Under the pieces are notes generated by a model, which worked only from the letters and a program-made list of their open reading frames with translations, was not told where the DNA came from and did no database searches. DNA of 64,000 nucleotides from CAZIOH01 sp964540815 (GTDB lineage: Bacteria; Myxococcota_A; Polyangia; Fen-1088): the NCBI GenBank assembly GCA_964540815.1, contig CAZIOH010000004.1, positions 1 through 64,000 of the forward strand, read 5' to 3'. Below, piece by piece: positions 1 to 9,700 of this stretch (positions within the stretch are counted from its first letter, which is position 1; each line of letters starts with the position of its first letter). Position numbers and translations under genes: made by a program.

Positions 1-890
1 AGCACGTCGGCCAGCGCCTCCTGAAACGGCGTGGCGTTGGTGAACGTCACGAACTGGTGCACGGCGCGCAAGGCGGCCGTGAGCGCGGGCGGGGCGATGG
101 CCCAGCCGACCTTCCATCCCGTCACGCTGAAGGTCTTGCCCATGCTGTCGATGGTCACGGTGCGCTCGAACATCCCGGGCAGCGTGGCGATGGGGATGTG
201 CTCCGCATCGAAGCGGATCTCGGAGTACACCTCGTCGCTCACCACCACCACGTCGTGGCGCGCGCAGAGCTCGGCAATGCCCTCGAGCTCGGTGCGCGAA
301 AACACCTTGCCCGTCGGGTTGTGGGGGGTGTTGAGGATGAGGGCGCGCGTGCGGGGCCCGAAGGCAGCCGCGAGCTCGGCGGGATCGAAGCGCCAGTCGG
401 GGGGACGGAGCGGCACCGCCCGCGGGATGGCACCCGCCATCAGGATGTCGGGGACGTAGGCGTCGTAGGTCGGCTCGAACACCACCACCTCGTCGCCGGG
501 ATCCACCAGGGCCAGGAGCGCGTCGTGCAGCAGCTCGGTGGCGCCGCTGCCGATGGTGATCTCCCGCCCGGGATCGATGGCGCGGGTCCCCGGGTGGGAG
601 CGGGTCCAACCGTCCGCCAGCGCCTGGCGCAGGCGCGGGACACCGGGGCTCGGCGCGTACTGGTTGCGATCGTCGTGGATGTGACGCGCGGCCGCGTCCT
701 TGACGAAGTCGGGCGCCGGAAAGTCCGGGAAGCCCTGGCCGAGGTTGACGGCCTGGTGGGAGGTGGCGAGGGCGGTGATCTCGGTGAAGATCGACGTCCC
801 GAAGGACGAGATGCGCGCCGATCCCGGCGTTCGGGGCCCTGGCGTCGTCGTCGTCGTCGTCGTCGTGGTGGCTGGTGCTGGCCGTGACAT
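1..890 (-). CDS. Class I/II PLP aminotransferase, C-terminus cut by window edge
   Basis: PLP-dependent fold-type I aminotransferase resembling the methionine/kynurenine/aspartate aminotransferase group (YbdL-like). The start is an ATG at 890 with a GGGAG about 10 nt upstream. The N-terminus has nine consecutive threonines (residues 8-16) encoded by a CGT/ACG microsatellite. Family landmarks follow in order: a VNLGQGFPDFP segment, the NTPHNPTGKV motif, the SDEVYSEI motif with the PLP-contacting Asp, and SMGKTFSVTGWKVGW with the Schiff-base lysine near residue 252. The visible part ends at QFVTFTNATPFQEA, so roughly the last 90-100 residues lie outside the window. It sits 41 nt downstream of the HEAT-repeat gene on the same strand and may be co-transcribed. 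The substrate cannot be fixed from sequence; a methionine or aromatic 2-oxo acid aminotransferase is most likely. Confidence 0.9.
   Translation of the reverse strand, partial: MSRPAPATTTTTTTTTPGPRTPGSARISSFGTSIFTEITALATSHQAVNLGQGFPDFPAPDFVKDAAARHIHDDRNQYAPSPGVPRLRQALADGWTRSHPGTRAIDPGREITIGSGATELLHDALLALVDPGDEVVVFEPTYDAYVPDILMAGAIPRAVPLRPPDWRFDPAELAAAFGPRTRALILNTPHNPTGKVFSRTELEGIAELCARHDVVVVSDEVYSEIRFDAEHIPIATLPGMFERTVTIDSMGKTFSVTGWKVGWAIAPPALTAALRAVHQFVTFTNATPFQEALADV
843..866. repeat. (CGT)8 trinucleotide microsatellite
   Basis: Eight perfect CGT units lie inside the 5' end of the aminotransferase gene and are read on the minus strand as ACG (Thr) codons. The tract adds a poly-Thr stretch to a flexible N-terminus ahead of the folded domain, so length changes would be tolerated in frame. 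Confidence 0.9.
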
Positions 891-931
891 GTGGCTGCCG
901 CTCCCGAATCCTCCCAAATCCCTCCTGGTCC

Positions 932-2758
932 CTACTTCCTCTTGCCCTTCTTCTTGCCGGCCCCCGCGGACTTCTTGCCCTTGCCGCGGCCGCTGCCCTT
1001 GCCGGCGGGGCCGGCCGCCGCGCCGTCGCCTTCTCCGCCTTGGGCGACCGCCACGGCCGCGTCCGCCCCGCCGCCGCCTCCCGGCTTGTCCTGGTTCTGG
1101 ATGATGGCGAGCGCGACCCGCGTCTCGCCCAGCAGATCGCGCGCGCCGGGAATCCGCACGGCCTTCTCGTCCCGCTCGATCTGCTTGTCGAGCTTGTCGA
1201 AGCATTCCTGGCAGGACTTCGACCCGAGGCGCGTGATCCCGAACAGGATGGCCTGGTGCACCGGGAACCGCTCCTGGCTCATCGATGCGAGGGGTCGGAG
1301 CGCCCCGAGCAGGAGGGGCAGGCCCTTGGCCGCGTCGCCAGAGAAGGCGATGGCGAAGGCGGCCTTCTCGGCGCGGGTCCAGGACGCGTCCGACAGCTTC
1401 TTGCCATAGCAGGCGAGATCGCTCGCGCACTCCTTGGCGACTTGCATGCGATCGAGCGCCATTCCAAAGGCGCCCTCGGCGTCCTTCTCCTTGTCGGCGA
1501 GGGCCTTGAAGGGCTCGTAGGTCTCGGGGCCGGCGATTCGCGCCAGATCGATGGCGGCCGTCGCGCGCAGGTCCGAGGCCTTCTGGCCCTGCACGGTCAC
1601 GTATCCGGACCTGGCGATCTCGAGCAGGATCGGCACCGCGCGCCGGTCGCCCGTCAGGTAGAGCGCGTCCGCCGCCGATACCCGCACCACCGGCTCGACC
1701 TTGGTGTCCTTGACCACGCCGATGAGCGTGTCCACCGCGGGGGGCGAGGCGATGAGGCCGAGCGCGATCACCATGGCGGTGTCCTCCCCGCCTTGCTGCT
1801 TCTGCTTGAGGTGCGCCTGCAGGGCGGGCACGGCCTCGACCGCCCGCAGATCACCCAGCATCGAGGCCGCCTTGAAGGGGATCACGCCCGGCGTGACCTC
1901 GTCGAACTTGAGGGCCTTGGCCATGTCCTCGATCTCGGGGATCTTGCGGTCGAGGAGCTGCAGCAAGGGTGCGATCGCGGGTTTTCCGATGCGCACCAGG
2001 GCCAGGCGGCACTCCTGGAAGATGTTGGCGCCCCGTCCGGTCATGAAGAGGCCCTTCATGAGCGCGGGGATGGCGGTGGGATCGCGCAGCTCCGCCAGAC
2101 CGAGGGCGGCCTTCTGGTTGAGGACGAAGTCCTGCTCGTCGGCCGAGGTGCTGAGGATCTTCATCAGGGTGGGGACGGCCTTCTTGTCGCCGATGCGCAC
2201 CAGGGCCCGCATGGCCGCCAGCTTGGCATTGTTGGCGCGGGACTTGACCGGCAGCGGCTTCTCCGCCGCCTGGATCAGGGCGTCCACCGCATCGGTGGCC
2301 TTCATGTCCCCGAGCACGCCGGCGGCGATGGTGGCGCGATCGAAGTCGTCGTCGCTGTAGTCGAGCGCCTCGATCAGGATCGGCTTGGTGCGCTCGTCCT
2401 TGTAGCGGGCGAGCAACTCGAGGTGCTCGGGGCGATGGGTCTCCTTGTAGAGATCGATGAGGGCCGGCACCGCTGGTCGGGCCTTCTCGACGTCCATGTT
2501 GGCCAGGTGATCGAGCGCCTCCTTCTGGGTGCGCAGGTTCTTGAGATCCTTGGCCCAGGTCTGCGGGTCGTTGGGATCACCGGTGCAGCCCACGCCGAGC
2601 GCGACGCCGCACAGGGCAACGGCCACGGCCAGGGCCGAGCTTCGCGCCCGGCCGAGCAGGAGCAAGCGCCGACGCCACGTCACGCCGGTTCGCGCCCGGT
2701 CGGCGCCGGGGGCGGGCGCCGGGGCGATTGCAAAGGGACGCATCGGAATGGTACGCAT
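932..2758 (-). CDS. HEAT-repeat lipoprotein
   Basis: 608-residue predicted lipoprotein made of HEAT/PBS-lyase-type alpha-helical repeats. The ATG at 2758 is chosen because a GGAGG lies 9 nt upstream; the frame stays open further 5' but without a good ribosome site. A basic n-region and hydrophobic core end in a Cys (ALGVGC, near residue 48), consistent with lipidation. Repeats of the form 'AVPALIDLYKE', 'AIPALMKGLF', 'AVPALQAHLK' and 'AVPILLEIAR' run through about residues 60-430; they usually act as protein-protein scaffolds. A CxxC (SCQEC) lies near residue 540. The last 50 residues are Gly/Ala and then Lys-rich (GKGKKS...KKKGKRK), a basic tail not expected of a HEAT domain. The function is unknown; the basic tail could bind an acidic polymer or nucleic acid, which is inference only. 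Confidence 0.85.
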   Translation of the reverse strand: MRTIPMRPFAIAPAPAPGADRARTGVTWRRRLLLLGRARSSALAVAVALCGVALGVGCTGDPNDPQTWAKDLKNLRTQKEALDHLANMDVEKARPAVPALIDLYKETHRPEHLELLARYKDERTKPILIEALDYSDDDFDRATIAAGVLGDMKATDAVDALIQAAEKPLPVKSRANNAKLAAMRALVRIGDKKAVPTLMKILSTSADEQDFVLNQKAALGLAELRDPTAIPALMKGLFMTGRGANIFQECRLALVRIGKPAIAPLLQLLDRKIPEIEDMAKALKFDEVTPGVIPFKAASMLGDLRAVEAVPALQAHLKQKQQGGEDTAMVIALGLIASPPAVDTLIGVVKDTKVEPVVRVSAADALYLTGDRRAVPILLEIARSGYVTVQGQKASDLRATAAIDLARIAGPETYEPFKALADKEKDAEGAFGMALDRMQVAKECASDLACYGKKLSDASWTRAEKAAFAIAFSGDAAKGLPLLLGALRPLASMSQERFPVHQAILFGITRLGSKSCQECFDKLDKQIERDEKAVRIPGARDLLGETRVALAIIQNQDKPGGGGGADAAVAVAQGGEGDGAAAGPAGKGSGRGKGKKSAGAGKKKGKRK

Positions 2759-2907
2759 CTGGGAGATCCTCCGGACCAGCGGGAAACCGACGACGAAATC
2801 GCCGCGCCAGCTAACCACCGTCACCTCCAAAAAGCCAGTTGCCTGCCGAGTCCCATCGCACCGCAGTGCCGCGACCAACCCCGCGGAATCCGAGGAGAAC
2901 CGAGCGA

Positions 2908-5712
2908 GTGCAAGCCCGAAGGCAAGCGCGAAGGCAAACGCGGCCACAGGGAATCGCCGGCTTGCTGCTCGGTCTCGGGGTGGCCTGTGCCACGCCCGCT
3001 CCACGGGTGGCGCCTCCCGCGCTCCCCGGATGGCCAGGTGGCGCGGCGAGCTCCCGGCGCCCGGCCGCCCGCGGCGACGAGGTCCACCTCTCGGGCCTGC
3101 GGCAGATCACCTTCGCCGGGCAGAACGTGGCGGCGCACTGGATCTCCTCCGCCGCCGGGGACGCGCTCCGCTTCGACCCGCGCGCTGGCGACGCCCCCTG
3201 CGCACAGCATGCCGAGACGCCCGGCTGCGAGGCCGAGGCCGCGGTGTGCCCGCTCGACGGATCCATCGTGTTCACCTCGGCGCGGGACGGCGATCCCGAG
3301 CTGTACCGGATGGACGCCGACGGACGGAACCTGCGTCGGCTGACCCACGCGCTCGGCTACGATGGGGGAGCGGCCTTCGACCGCGACTGTTCCCACATCG
3401 TGTGGCAGGCGTGGCGCCCGAAGCCCGGGGCCGAGCGCGTGGAGGACGCACGGGAACGCGCGCCGGAATTGGTCCGGCCGACCCGACTCGAGCTGTGGGT
3501 GGCGAGCGCGGACGGCAGCGATCCCATGCAGGTCACCTACCTCGACGCGATGTCCTCGGCGCCGAGCTTCTTCCCGGGGCAGCCGCGCATCGTGTTCTCC
3601 TCGGATCTCGGGTCCGGCGCATCGCCCGGGCCGGGAGGCGCAGGGCGCGCCGAGCGCGATCTGTTCGCCATCGACGTCAGCGGGGCCAACCTCGAGCGGC
3701 TGACCACCGCACCCGGGTTCGACGGCTTCCCGGCCTTCTCACCGGATGGCAAGCAGCTCGCCTTCACCTCGGCCCGGGCCAGCGCCGCCGGGTCGGGCGT
3801 CACCGATGTGTTCATCGCAAACTGGAATGAGACGCCGGCTCGCCGCAGCTCGGACAGCGCGGCCGATCGCATCCTCGCCGACGTCCGCTATCTGGCCGAT
3901 CCCCAGCGTCAAGGCCGCGGCATCGGAACGCTCGGGCTCGAGGCCGCCGCCACCTACATCGAGTCGCGCCTGCAGCGCCTCGGCCTCGGTCCCGCGGGCG
4001 TGCGGGGCAGCTACCGCCAGCCGTTCGAGGTCCGCCTGCGCGTGCGCGCCGGCGCGGGAACCTTCCTCACCGTGGGCGGAAGGCGCGTCCCCGAAGAGGA
4101 CGCCGTGCCCGCGAGCTTCTCGGGCGCAGGCGCGGGCGCGCCCGGCGTCGCACCCGCGATCGCGCCCGTGGTGGATGGACGGGTGGTCCTGGCGGGATAC
4201 GGCATCGTCGATCCGGCGGCCGGGCTCGATGACTACGCCGGGCTCGACGTGCGCGGCAAGATCGTGCTCGTCCGGCGCTTCGCCCCGACCGCGGGGGCGC
4301 TGGCCGACCCCGCGGCCCGGCGCGCGGCGGGCGACGTGCGTCGGAAGGCCTTCCTGGCCCGCGAGCGCGGCGCGCTGGCCTTGCTGGTGGTCGATGCCCC
4401 GGTCGCCGCTCCGGCCGGGCCGCATGGGATGCCCGCCGACGAGGCGCCCCTGCCGGTCCTGCGCGTCGAGGGTGGACCAGGCGACGCCGGCCTCCCGGTC
4501 TTGTTCGTCCGGCGGCGGGCGCTCGCCTCGAGCTGGGCTCGCCTCGCGCGTGGCGAGCACGGCGAGAGTGGATCGCCAGTCAGGGCCTCGTTGCGGGTCA
4601 CGCTCGAGAGCGAGACGGCCCCCGCCTACAACGTCGCGGCCCGGATCCGCGCGACGTGTCCCGAGGCGGAACGCTTGCCCGGGGCGGTGCTCCTCGGGGC
4701 CCACTACGATCACCTCGGGATGGGCGAGGCGCATTCGATGGAGCCCGATGGCCACCGGCTCCACCCGGGCGCGGACGACAATGCCTCGGGGGCCGCGAGC
4801 CTGCTCGAGGTCGGGCGTATCCTGATGGGGCGCCGGGCGAGCCTGCGTCGCGACGTTGTCGTCGTGGCGTTCTCCGGGGAGGAGGAAGGGGTCCTCGGGT
4901 CGACCGAGTTCGTGCGCAAGCCACCCGGGGATCTGGAGGTGACCGACCTGGTCGCGATGGTGAACCTGGACATGGTCGGGCGTCTGCGCGGCAACCGCCC
5001 CACCGTGCTCGGGCGGGGCTCCGCCGCCGAGTGGCCCGCGCTGCTCGACGCGGCCTGCGGTGACGCGGGCATCGACTGCGAGGTCGAGCCCGGCGCGAGC
5101 GGCGCCGACCAGGACGGGTACGGGCCGAGCGATCAGATGCCGTTCTTCGCGGCGCGGGTCCCGGTCGCGCACTTCTTCACCGGGATCCACCCCGACTATC
5201 ATCGCCCGAGCGACACGCCCGACAAGATCAACGCCGCGGGCGCCGCCCAGGTGGCCGCGGCGGCCGCCTCGTTGCTCGTCCGCGTCGCCGACCGGGTGGC
5301 GCCCCTCACGCTGGTGGCGTCGAGCCGGCCTTCATCTGGCACGTTTTCGGGCGTGGGGGATCTGCGCAGCTCCGGGGCGTCGCTCGGATCGATCCCCGAC
5401 TATGCCGGTCCGAGCGACGGCTCGCCTGGCATGCTGCTCGCCGGCGTGCGGCGGGGCGGGGCGGCCGAGCTCGGGGGGCTGAGGCGCGGAGACATCCTGG
5501 TGCGCCTCGGCCCGCACCAGATCCGCTCGGTGGAGGACTTGATGTACGCGCTCGCCGACAGTCGACCGGGCGACGCGGTGGTCGCCGTCGTGAGGCGCGA
5601 GGGTGCCGAGCTCGCGTTGCCCGTCCTGCTTCAGGGTCCGGTGTCGGCGCCGCCCCCGGTGTCGGCCCCGCCCCCGCCCCCGGTGGGCCATCCACCTCCG
5701 CGCGTTCCGTGA
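2908..5712 (+). CDS. TolB-like propeller / PA / M28 peptidase / PDZ lipoprotein
   Basis: 934-residue exported metallopeptidase. The GTG start at 2908 follows a GAGGAG at 10 nt; a TTG at 2839 in the same frame is an alternative. A short hydrophobic signal ends at Cys (GVACATP). Domains in order: WD40/TolB-type propeller blades, about 45-310 (SPDGKQLAFTSARA and similar blades); a PA-like insert, about 430-560; the M28 catalytic domain, about 570-800, with GAHYDHLGMG, HPGADDNASGAASL, FSGEEEGVLGS, NLDMVGRL and HPDYHRPSDTPDK supplying the expected two-zinc ligands (His, bridging Asp, Glu, Asp, His); a PDZ domain, about 835-905; and a Pro-rich tail. M28 enzymes of this kind are secreted aminopeptidases. 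Propeller plus PDZ suggests recognition of a peptide or surface partner. It is divergent from the HEAT-repeat gene. Confidence 0.88.
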   Translation: MQARRQARRQTRPQGIAGLLLGLGVACATPAPRVAPPALPGWPGGAASSRRPAARGDEVHLSGLRQITFAGQNVAAHWISSAAGDALRFDPRAGDAPCAQHAETPGCEAEAAVCPLDGSIVFTSARDGDPELYRMDADGRNLRRLTHALGYDGGAAFDRDCSHIVWQAWRPKPGAERVEDARERAPELVRPTRLELWVASADGSDPMQVTYLDAMSSAPSFFPGQPRIVFSSDLGSGASPGPGGAGRAERDLFAIDVSGANLERLTTAPGFDGFPAFSPDGKQLAFTSARASAAGSGVTDVFIANWNETPARRSSDSAADRILADVRYLADPQRQGRGIGTLGLEAAATYIESRLQRLGLGPAGVRGSYRQPFEVRLRVRAGAGTFLTVGGRRVPEEDAVPASFSGAGAGAPGVAPAIAPVVDGRVVLAGYGIVDPAAGLDDYAGLDVRGKIVLVRRFAPTAGALADPAARRAAGDVRRKAFLARERGALALLVVDAPVAAPAGPHGMPADEAPLPVLRVEGGPGDAGLPVLFVRRRALASSWARLARGEHGESGSPVRASLRVTLESETAPAYNVAARIRATCPEAERLPGAVLLGAHYDHLGMGEAHSMEPDGHRLHPGADDNASGAASLLEVGRILMGRRASLRRDVVVVAFSGEEEGVLGSTEFVRKPPGDLEVTDLVAMVNLDMVGRLRGNRPTVLGRGSAAEWPALLDAACGDAGIDCEVEPGASGADQDGYGPSDQMPFFAARVPVAHFFTGIHPDYHRPSDTPDKINAAGAAQVAAAAASLLVRVADRVAPLTLVASSRPSSGTFSGVGDLRSSGASLGSIPDYAGPSDGSPGMLLAGVRRGGAAELGGLRRGDILVRLGPHQIRSVEDLMYALADSRPGDAVVAVVRREGAELALPVLLQGPVSAPPPVSAPPPPPVGHPPPRVP

Positions 5713-5846
5713 AGCCGACGTGCCCGGCGCTCTGGCGGGCGACGCCCGGCGTGTACCGCGAGGCACCGGTGGGACGGGGCCCGGGTAGCAGATCTGAAAC
5801 GCCGGCACGCCGCGAGGCCGCGTCAGCGTGCAAGCGCGCGGTCGTC

Positions 5847-5864
5847 GCCGGCCCTCGGGCCGGC
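5847..5864 (+). terminator. GC-rich hairpin downstream of the M28 peptidase
   Basis: A perfect 8-bp inverted repeat (GCCGGCCC / GGGCCGGC) with a 2-nt loop, 135 nt past the peptidase stop. It has no T-run, so an intrinsic terminator is only possible. The rest of 5713-5988 has no gene that I can support, apart from a short GGCCG...CGGCC hairpin (5948-5965) just before the CBS gene's ribosome site. Confidence 0.35.
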
Positions 5865-5988
5865 ACACGAAATGCTTGCTCATTCCTCGCAAGGCGAGCT
5901 GGTGTTCGCGCGCAGGGGAGATCTCGGCGGGCGGGCGCGCAGCGACGGGCCGAAAAAATACGGCCGAGAATCAAAAGGAGCGGGATCC

Positions 5989-6564
5989 ATGAAGTGCGCC
6001 GACATCATGACGACGAACCTGGAATCGTTGACCACGCACGCCTCGATCTTCGAGGCAGCGACGGTCATGGCCGAGAGCGGGATGGGGTTTCTGCCGATCT
6101 GTGACGAGGGTCGCCGGGTGATCGGGGTGGTGACCGACCGCGACCTCACCGTGCGGGCCCTGGCGCGCGGCGGCGTCCCCACCAGCGCCGAGGTGACGCT
6201 GGTGATGAGCGCTCCTGCCGTTACCTGCGCGGAGGGCGCGGACGTCTCGGAGGCCGAGGAGCTCATGGCCAGCGAGCGAAAGTCACGTCTGGTGATCACC
6301 AATGCCGACGGTCAGATGGTGGGAATCCTCGGTCTCGCGGATCTCGTCGAGCGGGCACCCGCGCGTCCAGTGATGCACCTGCTGAAGGCGCTGTTCTGGC
6401 GCGAGGCGCTCGGCCCCCGCGCAGGGGCTGCGCCCGGCGCGCCTCTGCTCAAGGACGATCCGGCGGCGCGTGCGCCCGATCCCGAAGGGGAGGAGATGCA
6501 CATGCGCGCGACCGTGTTCACGGGCGGTCACCGCGAGGTCCAGAGCAACAAGATCTTTCCTTGA
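5989..6564 (+). CDS. CBS-domain pair protein
   Basis: 191-residue soluble protein with a tandem CBS (Bateman) module over about residues 1-130: 'MKCADIMTTNLESL' opens CBS1, 'VIGVVTDRDLTVRALARG' is its typical nucleotide-binding strand, and 'VMSAPAVTCAEGADVSEAEELM' opens CBS2. CBS pairs bind adenine nucleotides (AMP/ATP/SAM) and act as energy sensors. The C-terminal 60 residues are unusual and Ala/Pro/Asp-rich, without a recognisable effector domain. The ATG has AAGGAG 8-9 nt upstream, an excellent ribosome site. The gene converges on the lantibiotic dehydratase gene across a 150-bp gap. Which process it senses for is unknown. Confidence 0.9.
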   Translation: MKCADIMTTNLESLTTHASIFEAATVMAESGMGFLPICDEGRRVIGVVTDRDLTVRALARGGVPTSAEVTLVMSAPAVTCAEGADVSEAEELMASERKSRLVITNADGQMVGILGLADLVERAPARPVMHLLKALFWREALGPRAGAAPGAPLLKDDPAARAPDPEGEEMHMRATVFTGGHREVQSNKIFP

Positions 6565-6717
6565 GGAGCGGGCCCGCTGGGCCGTGCTGGCCATGCACGG
6601 CGGAGGAAAGCCGCCGCTCGGACGGACTGGGGTAAGGACCGGAGGCGAGGCTGAGGGGAGGGCGGGTCCGAGTTCGAGAGCGTGTTCGAGTAGTTCGAGG
6701 GCGCGAGGTTGTGGCGG

Positions 6718-9700
6718 TCAGCGACGTTTCGCGGCCGGCGTGGCGGGATGGCGGGCGAGGCTCTCGAGCGTCCGTTCCCAGAAGGTGTACGCCTGCAGCT
6801 CACCGACACGATCGGCGCCGAGCATCCGCACCGCGTTCACGTGGAGCAGGGCCGGGAGGATCCGGTCGACGGCGGTCCGGGCGATGGTGGCGTCGTGCCC
6901 GCCGAGCCTGGCGATCGCGCGCGCATAGGCCAGCAGGCCGCGGGAAGGCGGTGGCGCGGCCGCATCCGCCGGCTGCACCTTCGACGACGACGAGGACCCA
7001 GCCCGCCGCGGGGGTGCTGGCCTCGATGCCGGACTCCTGGTTGCCGTCGCGAAGGCCAGCGCCACCGAGGGCAGGCGCGCGCGCAAGGCTGGCTTCAGGG
7101 TGCGAAACGCCTTCGGCCATCCCGCGCGCGCGGTGGTCGCTGGCTCGCCATCGCGCGGAGCGAAGAACGCCCGCAGCAAGGCCTGACGTCGGCGCGCCGC
7201 GAGCGCCCGTCGGCTCTCGAGATCGAAGCCGAGCCCCAGGGCCAGCGCCTCGAGCCCGGTCACGAGAGCCAGGATCCGGGTCACGCGAATGTCGGTCACC
7301 TGCTCAGCCTCCAGCAGGCCGGCCAGCTCGGTGTCCGCCTCGCCGGCGTCGTCACCGGCCTCCTCCGCCAGGCACCCGAGGACGAAGTCACTGTCGGCCT
7401 CGAAGAGGGCATGGACGAACGGCAGCGCCTCCGGTCCTCCGTAGCGTGCCGCCTCGGGGAAGTAGGGCGAGGTCTCGAGGCTCACGACTGCTCCGCGCGC
7501 CCGTGCGCCGGCCTCCGCCAGGTGCAGCTCGAGGCGCGCCGCGAAGGTGGACGCCGCCGTTGCTGCCGCTTCCGCCGCCGCGCTCGCCGTCGAGGGGCCG
7601 CGCGCCCGCGCCGGCACGCGCAGCCGCCCATGCACGCGCACCCGAAGGTGCGCGCGCTGCCCGGGTGGATCGACGTAGCGCTGGAAGAACCACCGGTCGA
7701 TCTCCGGGCCGCCCCCGGCTTCGCGCCCGCGCGCCTCGCGCGCCGACTCCACCGCGCGCCCCACCACGTCGAGGAGCAGGCCGTCCTGCGCCTCCGCCAC
7801 CCCGAACAGCTTGAAGGTCGTCCAGCCGGCGCCGTCGTCGAGGCCGCCGCGTCGGTGTGGCGGGAGGACCGGGCCCGTCGCGGTGACGCGGTCAACCTCC
7901 CGCTGCACGAGCGCGCGGACCTCCGCGTTCGGGCGATCGACCAGTGCCACCACCAGCTCGATCCGCCGACCGGTCTCGTCGGGGGTGTCGCCGAGCGGCG
8001 GCCAGATCTCGAACACGCGATCGTGCCCGAGCAGCTCGGTGTGGGCGTGGGGAGACGCGAGGTCGAGGGGCAAGAGCTCGTCCTCGCGCCCGAGTTGCAC
8101 GAAGCGGGGCACGGCGTCACGCTCGCGCCAGAGCGCCAGCTCCTGCACCGCCGCCTCCCCGAACCCCTCCCCGAACCCCTCCCCGGTTCCGTCCCCATCC
8201 GTCGCTGCTTTCCGGGTGACGTTCGACGTCGGGTCCCGCTTCGCCGCCGGCGCTCGGGGCTGCGCCAGCGACGCCGGGATTCGCCAGCTCGCCGGGGCGA
8301 TCACGAACCCGTCGAGGCGCACGCGCGGCCATCGGTCGAGCGCGGCGAGCGGACCCGGGGACATGGCCCAGGGGCGATGCTGTCTGCAGAGTCGCCAGCC
8401 GGCGAGGAGCCGCCACAGCCCGGGCGGCGCAGTCGTCGAGCGGACCCGGTGCATGGCAGAGGGCGCGAGCGGGCCGCCGTCGTGCCGGCGCAGAGCCAGC
8501 GGCTCGGGCGCCGCCGAATCGGCGCAGAGCTCGAGGGTGCCCACGCTGGAGACACGGACCGCGCCGCCGGCTCCTCCTTCGCTCGGCCAGTGCGTGAGCG
8601 CGAGGGCATGTGGACGGAAGGACGGGTGCGCGCACAGATCCCCGAGGCTGGGGTGCGGGCAAAAGGCGACGTCGGCTGCCTCCTCGCCCGGCCGGGCCTC
8701 GCGCTCGGCGGCGACGAGCGGCGGGAACAGACGGGCGCTCTCCTCCGGGCGGAGCGCGTGCCCGAAGCGCCCCCAGCTCGCTCCGGCAGGGGCATGCAGC
8801 CCGAGCAGCCAGCCGTCTCCATCCGCCGGGGCACCGGGCGAGGTGCTGTCCGGAGCGCCGCCCGCGGCCGTCGCGCCGGGCGCGGCCCGGCCCCCTGCGG
8901 GGCCGCCCGTCGGGGTGAGGAAGAGCTCGCAGGTGGGCGGCGCGCGCATCTCGGGCAGGGCGGCGTCCAGGGACGCGCTCGACAGGCGAATCTCGGACGT
9001 CTTCGGGCCGCCGCCCGCGGCGCGGGATTCGACGAGGGCATTCACGAGCAGGGTCAGGAGCGCCGGAGGCGGGGCGCCGCCCAGGCGCGGTGAGAACGAA
9101 TCGCCGAGGAGGCCGTCGTCGATGCCCCGGTCGCTCCCGTCATCGTCCTGTCCGCCCTCCTGCCGCCCCTCCTCCTGCCCCTCCTCTTGCCCGCCCTCGG
9201 GATGGCGCGCCGGCCCCGCGGTGACCCCGTACATCCCGCCGGCGAGCTCCGCGAGATCGAGCGCGCCTTCGCCGAAGCACTCGGTGACGGCGGCGAGGGC
9301 GTCGGCGAGGGCCGGTCCTGGCACCCGCTCCAGGAGCGGTGGGGTGAGCGCTTCTTGCAGGCGAAAGAGCAGCGGAGCCAGCCCCGCGGCGCGCTCGATG
9401 ACCGACCTGGCCGCCACGACCTCGCAGGGCGGGCTGTCGAAGCGCAGCACGGCCTCGATCCCGCCGATCCGGGTGGGGTCGAATCGAGCGTCGTCTGCGT
9501 CGCGGGGAGGGCCCGCTGCGCCAGCATGTGCCCATCCCGTGGCGTCTGCCCAGCGCGATGACCACGCCGCGAGTCTCGCGGCCGCCTCCGCCAGGCGACC
9601 CGCGGCCGCGTCGGCGCTGGAGGCGGCGAGCTGCTCGACCAGGCTGTCCGGGCCCTCCAGCAACGCCGCGGCTATCTCCGAAGCGATCTCGGGCTCGAGC

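Noticed and set aside
875..3343. Long open frame on the strand opposite the HEAT-repeat gene
   Set aside because: The translation is Arg/Gly/His-rich with no family motif; the minus-strand HEAT gene has a signal peptide, repeats and a ribosome site.
6565..6717. A lanthipeptide precursor gene next to the dehydratase
   Set aside because: No short frame with a ribosome site and a Ser/Thr/Cys core was found in this gap or in 11492-11622.
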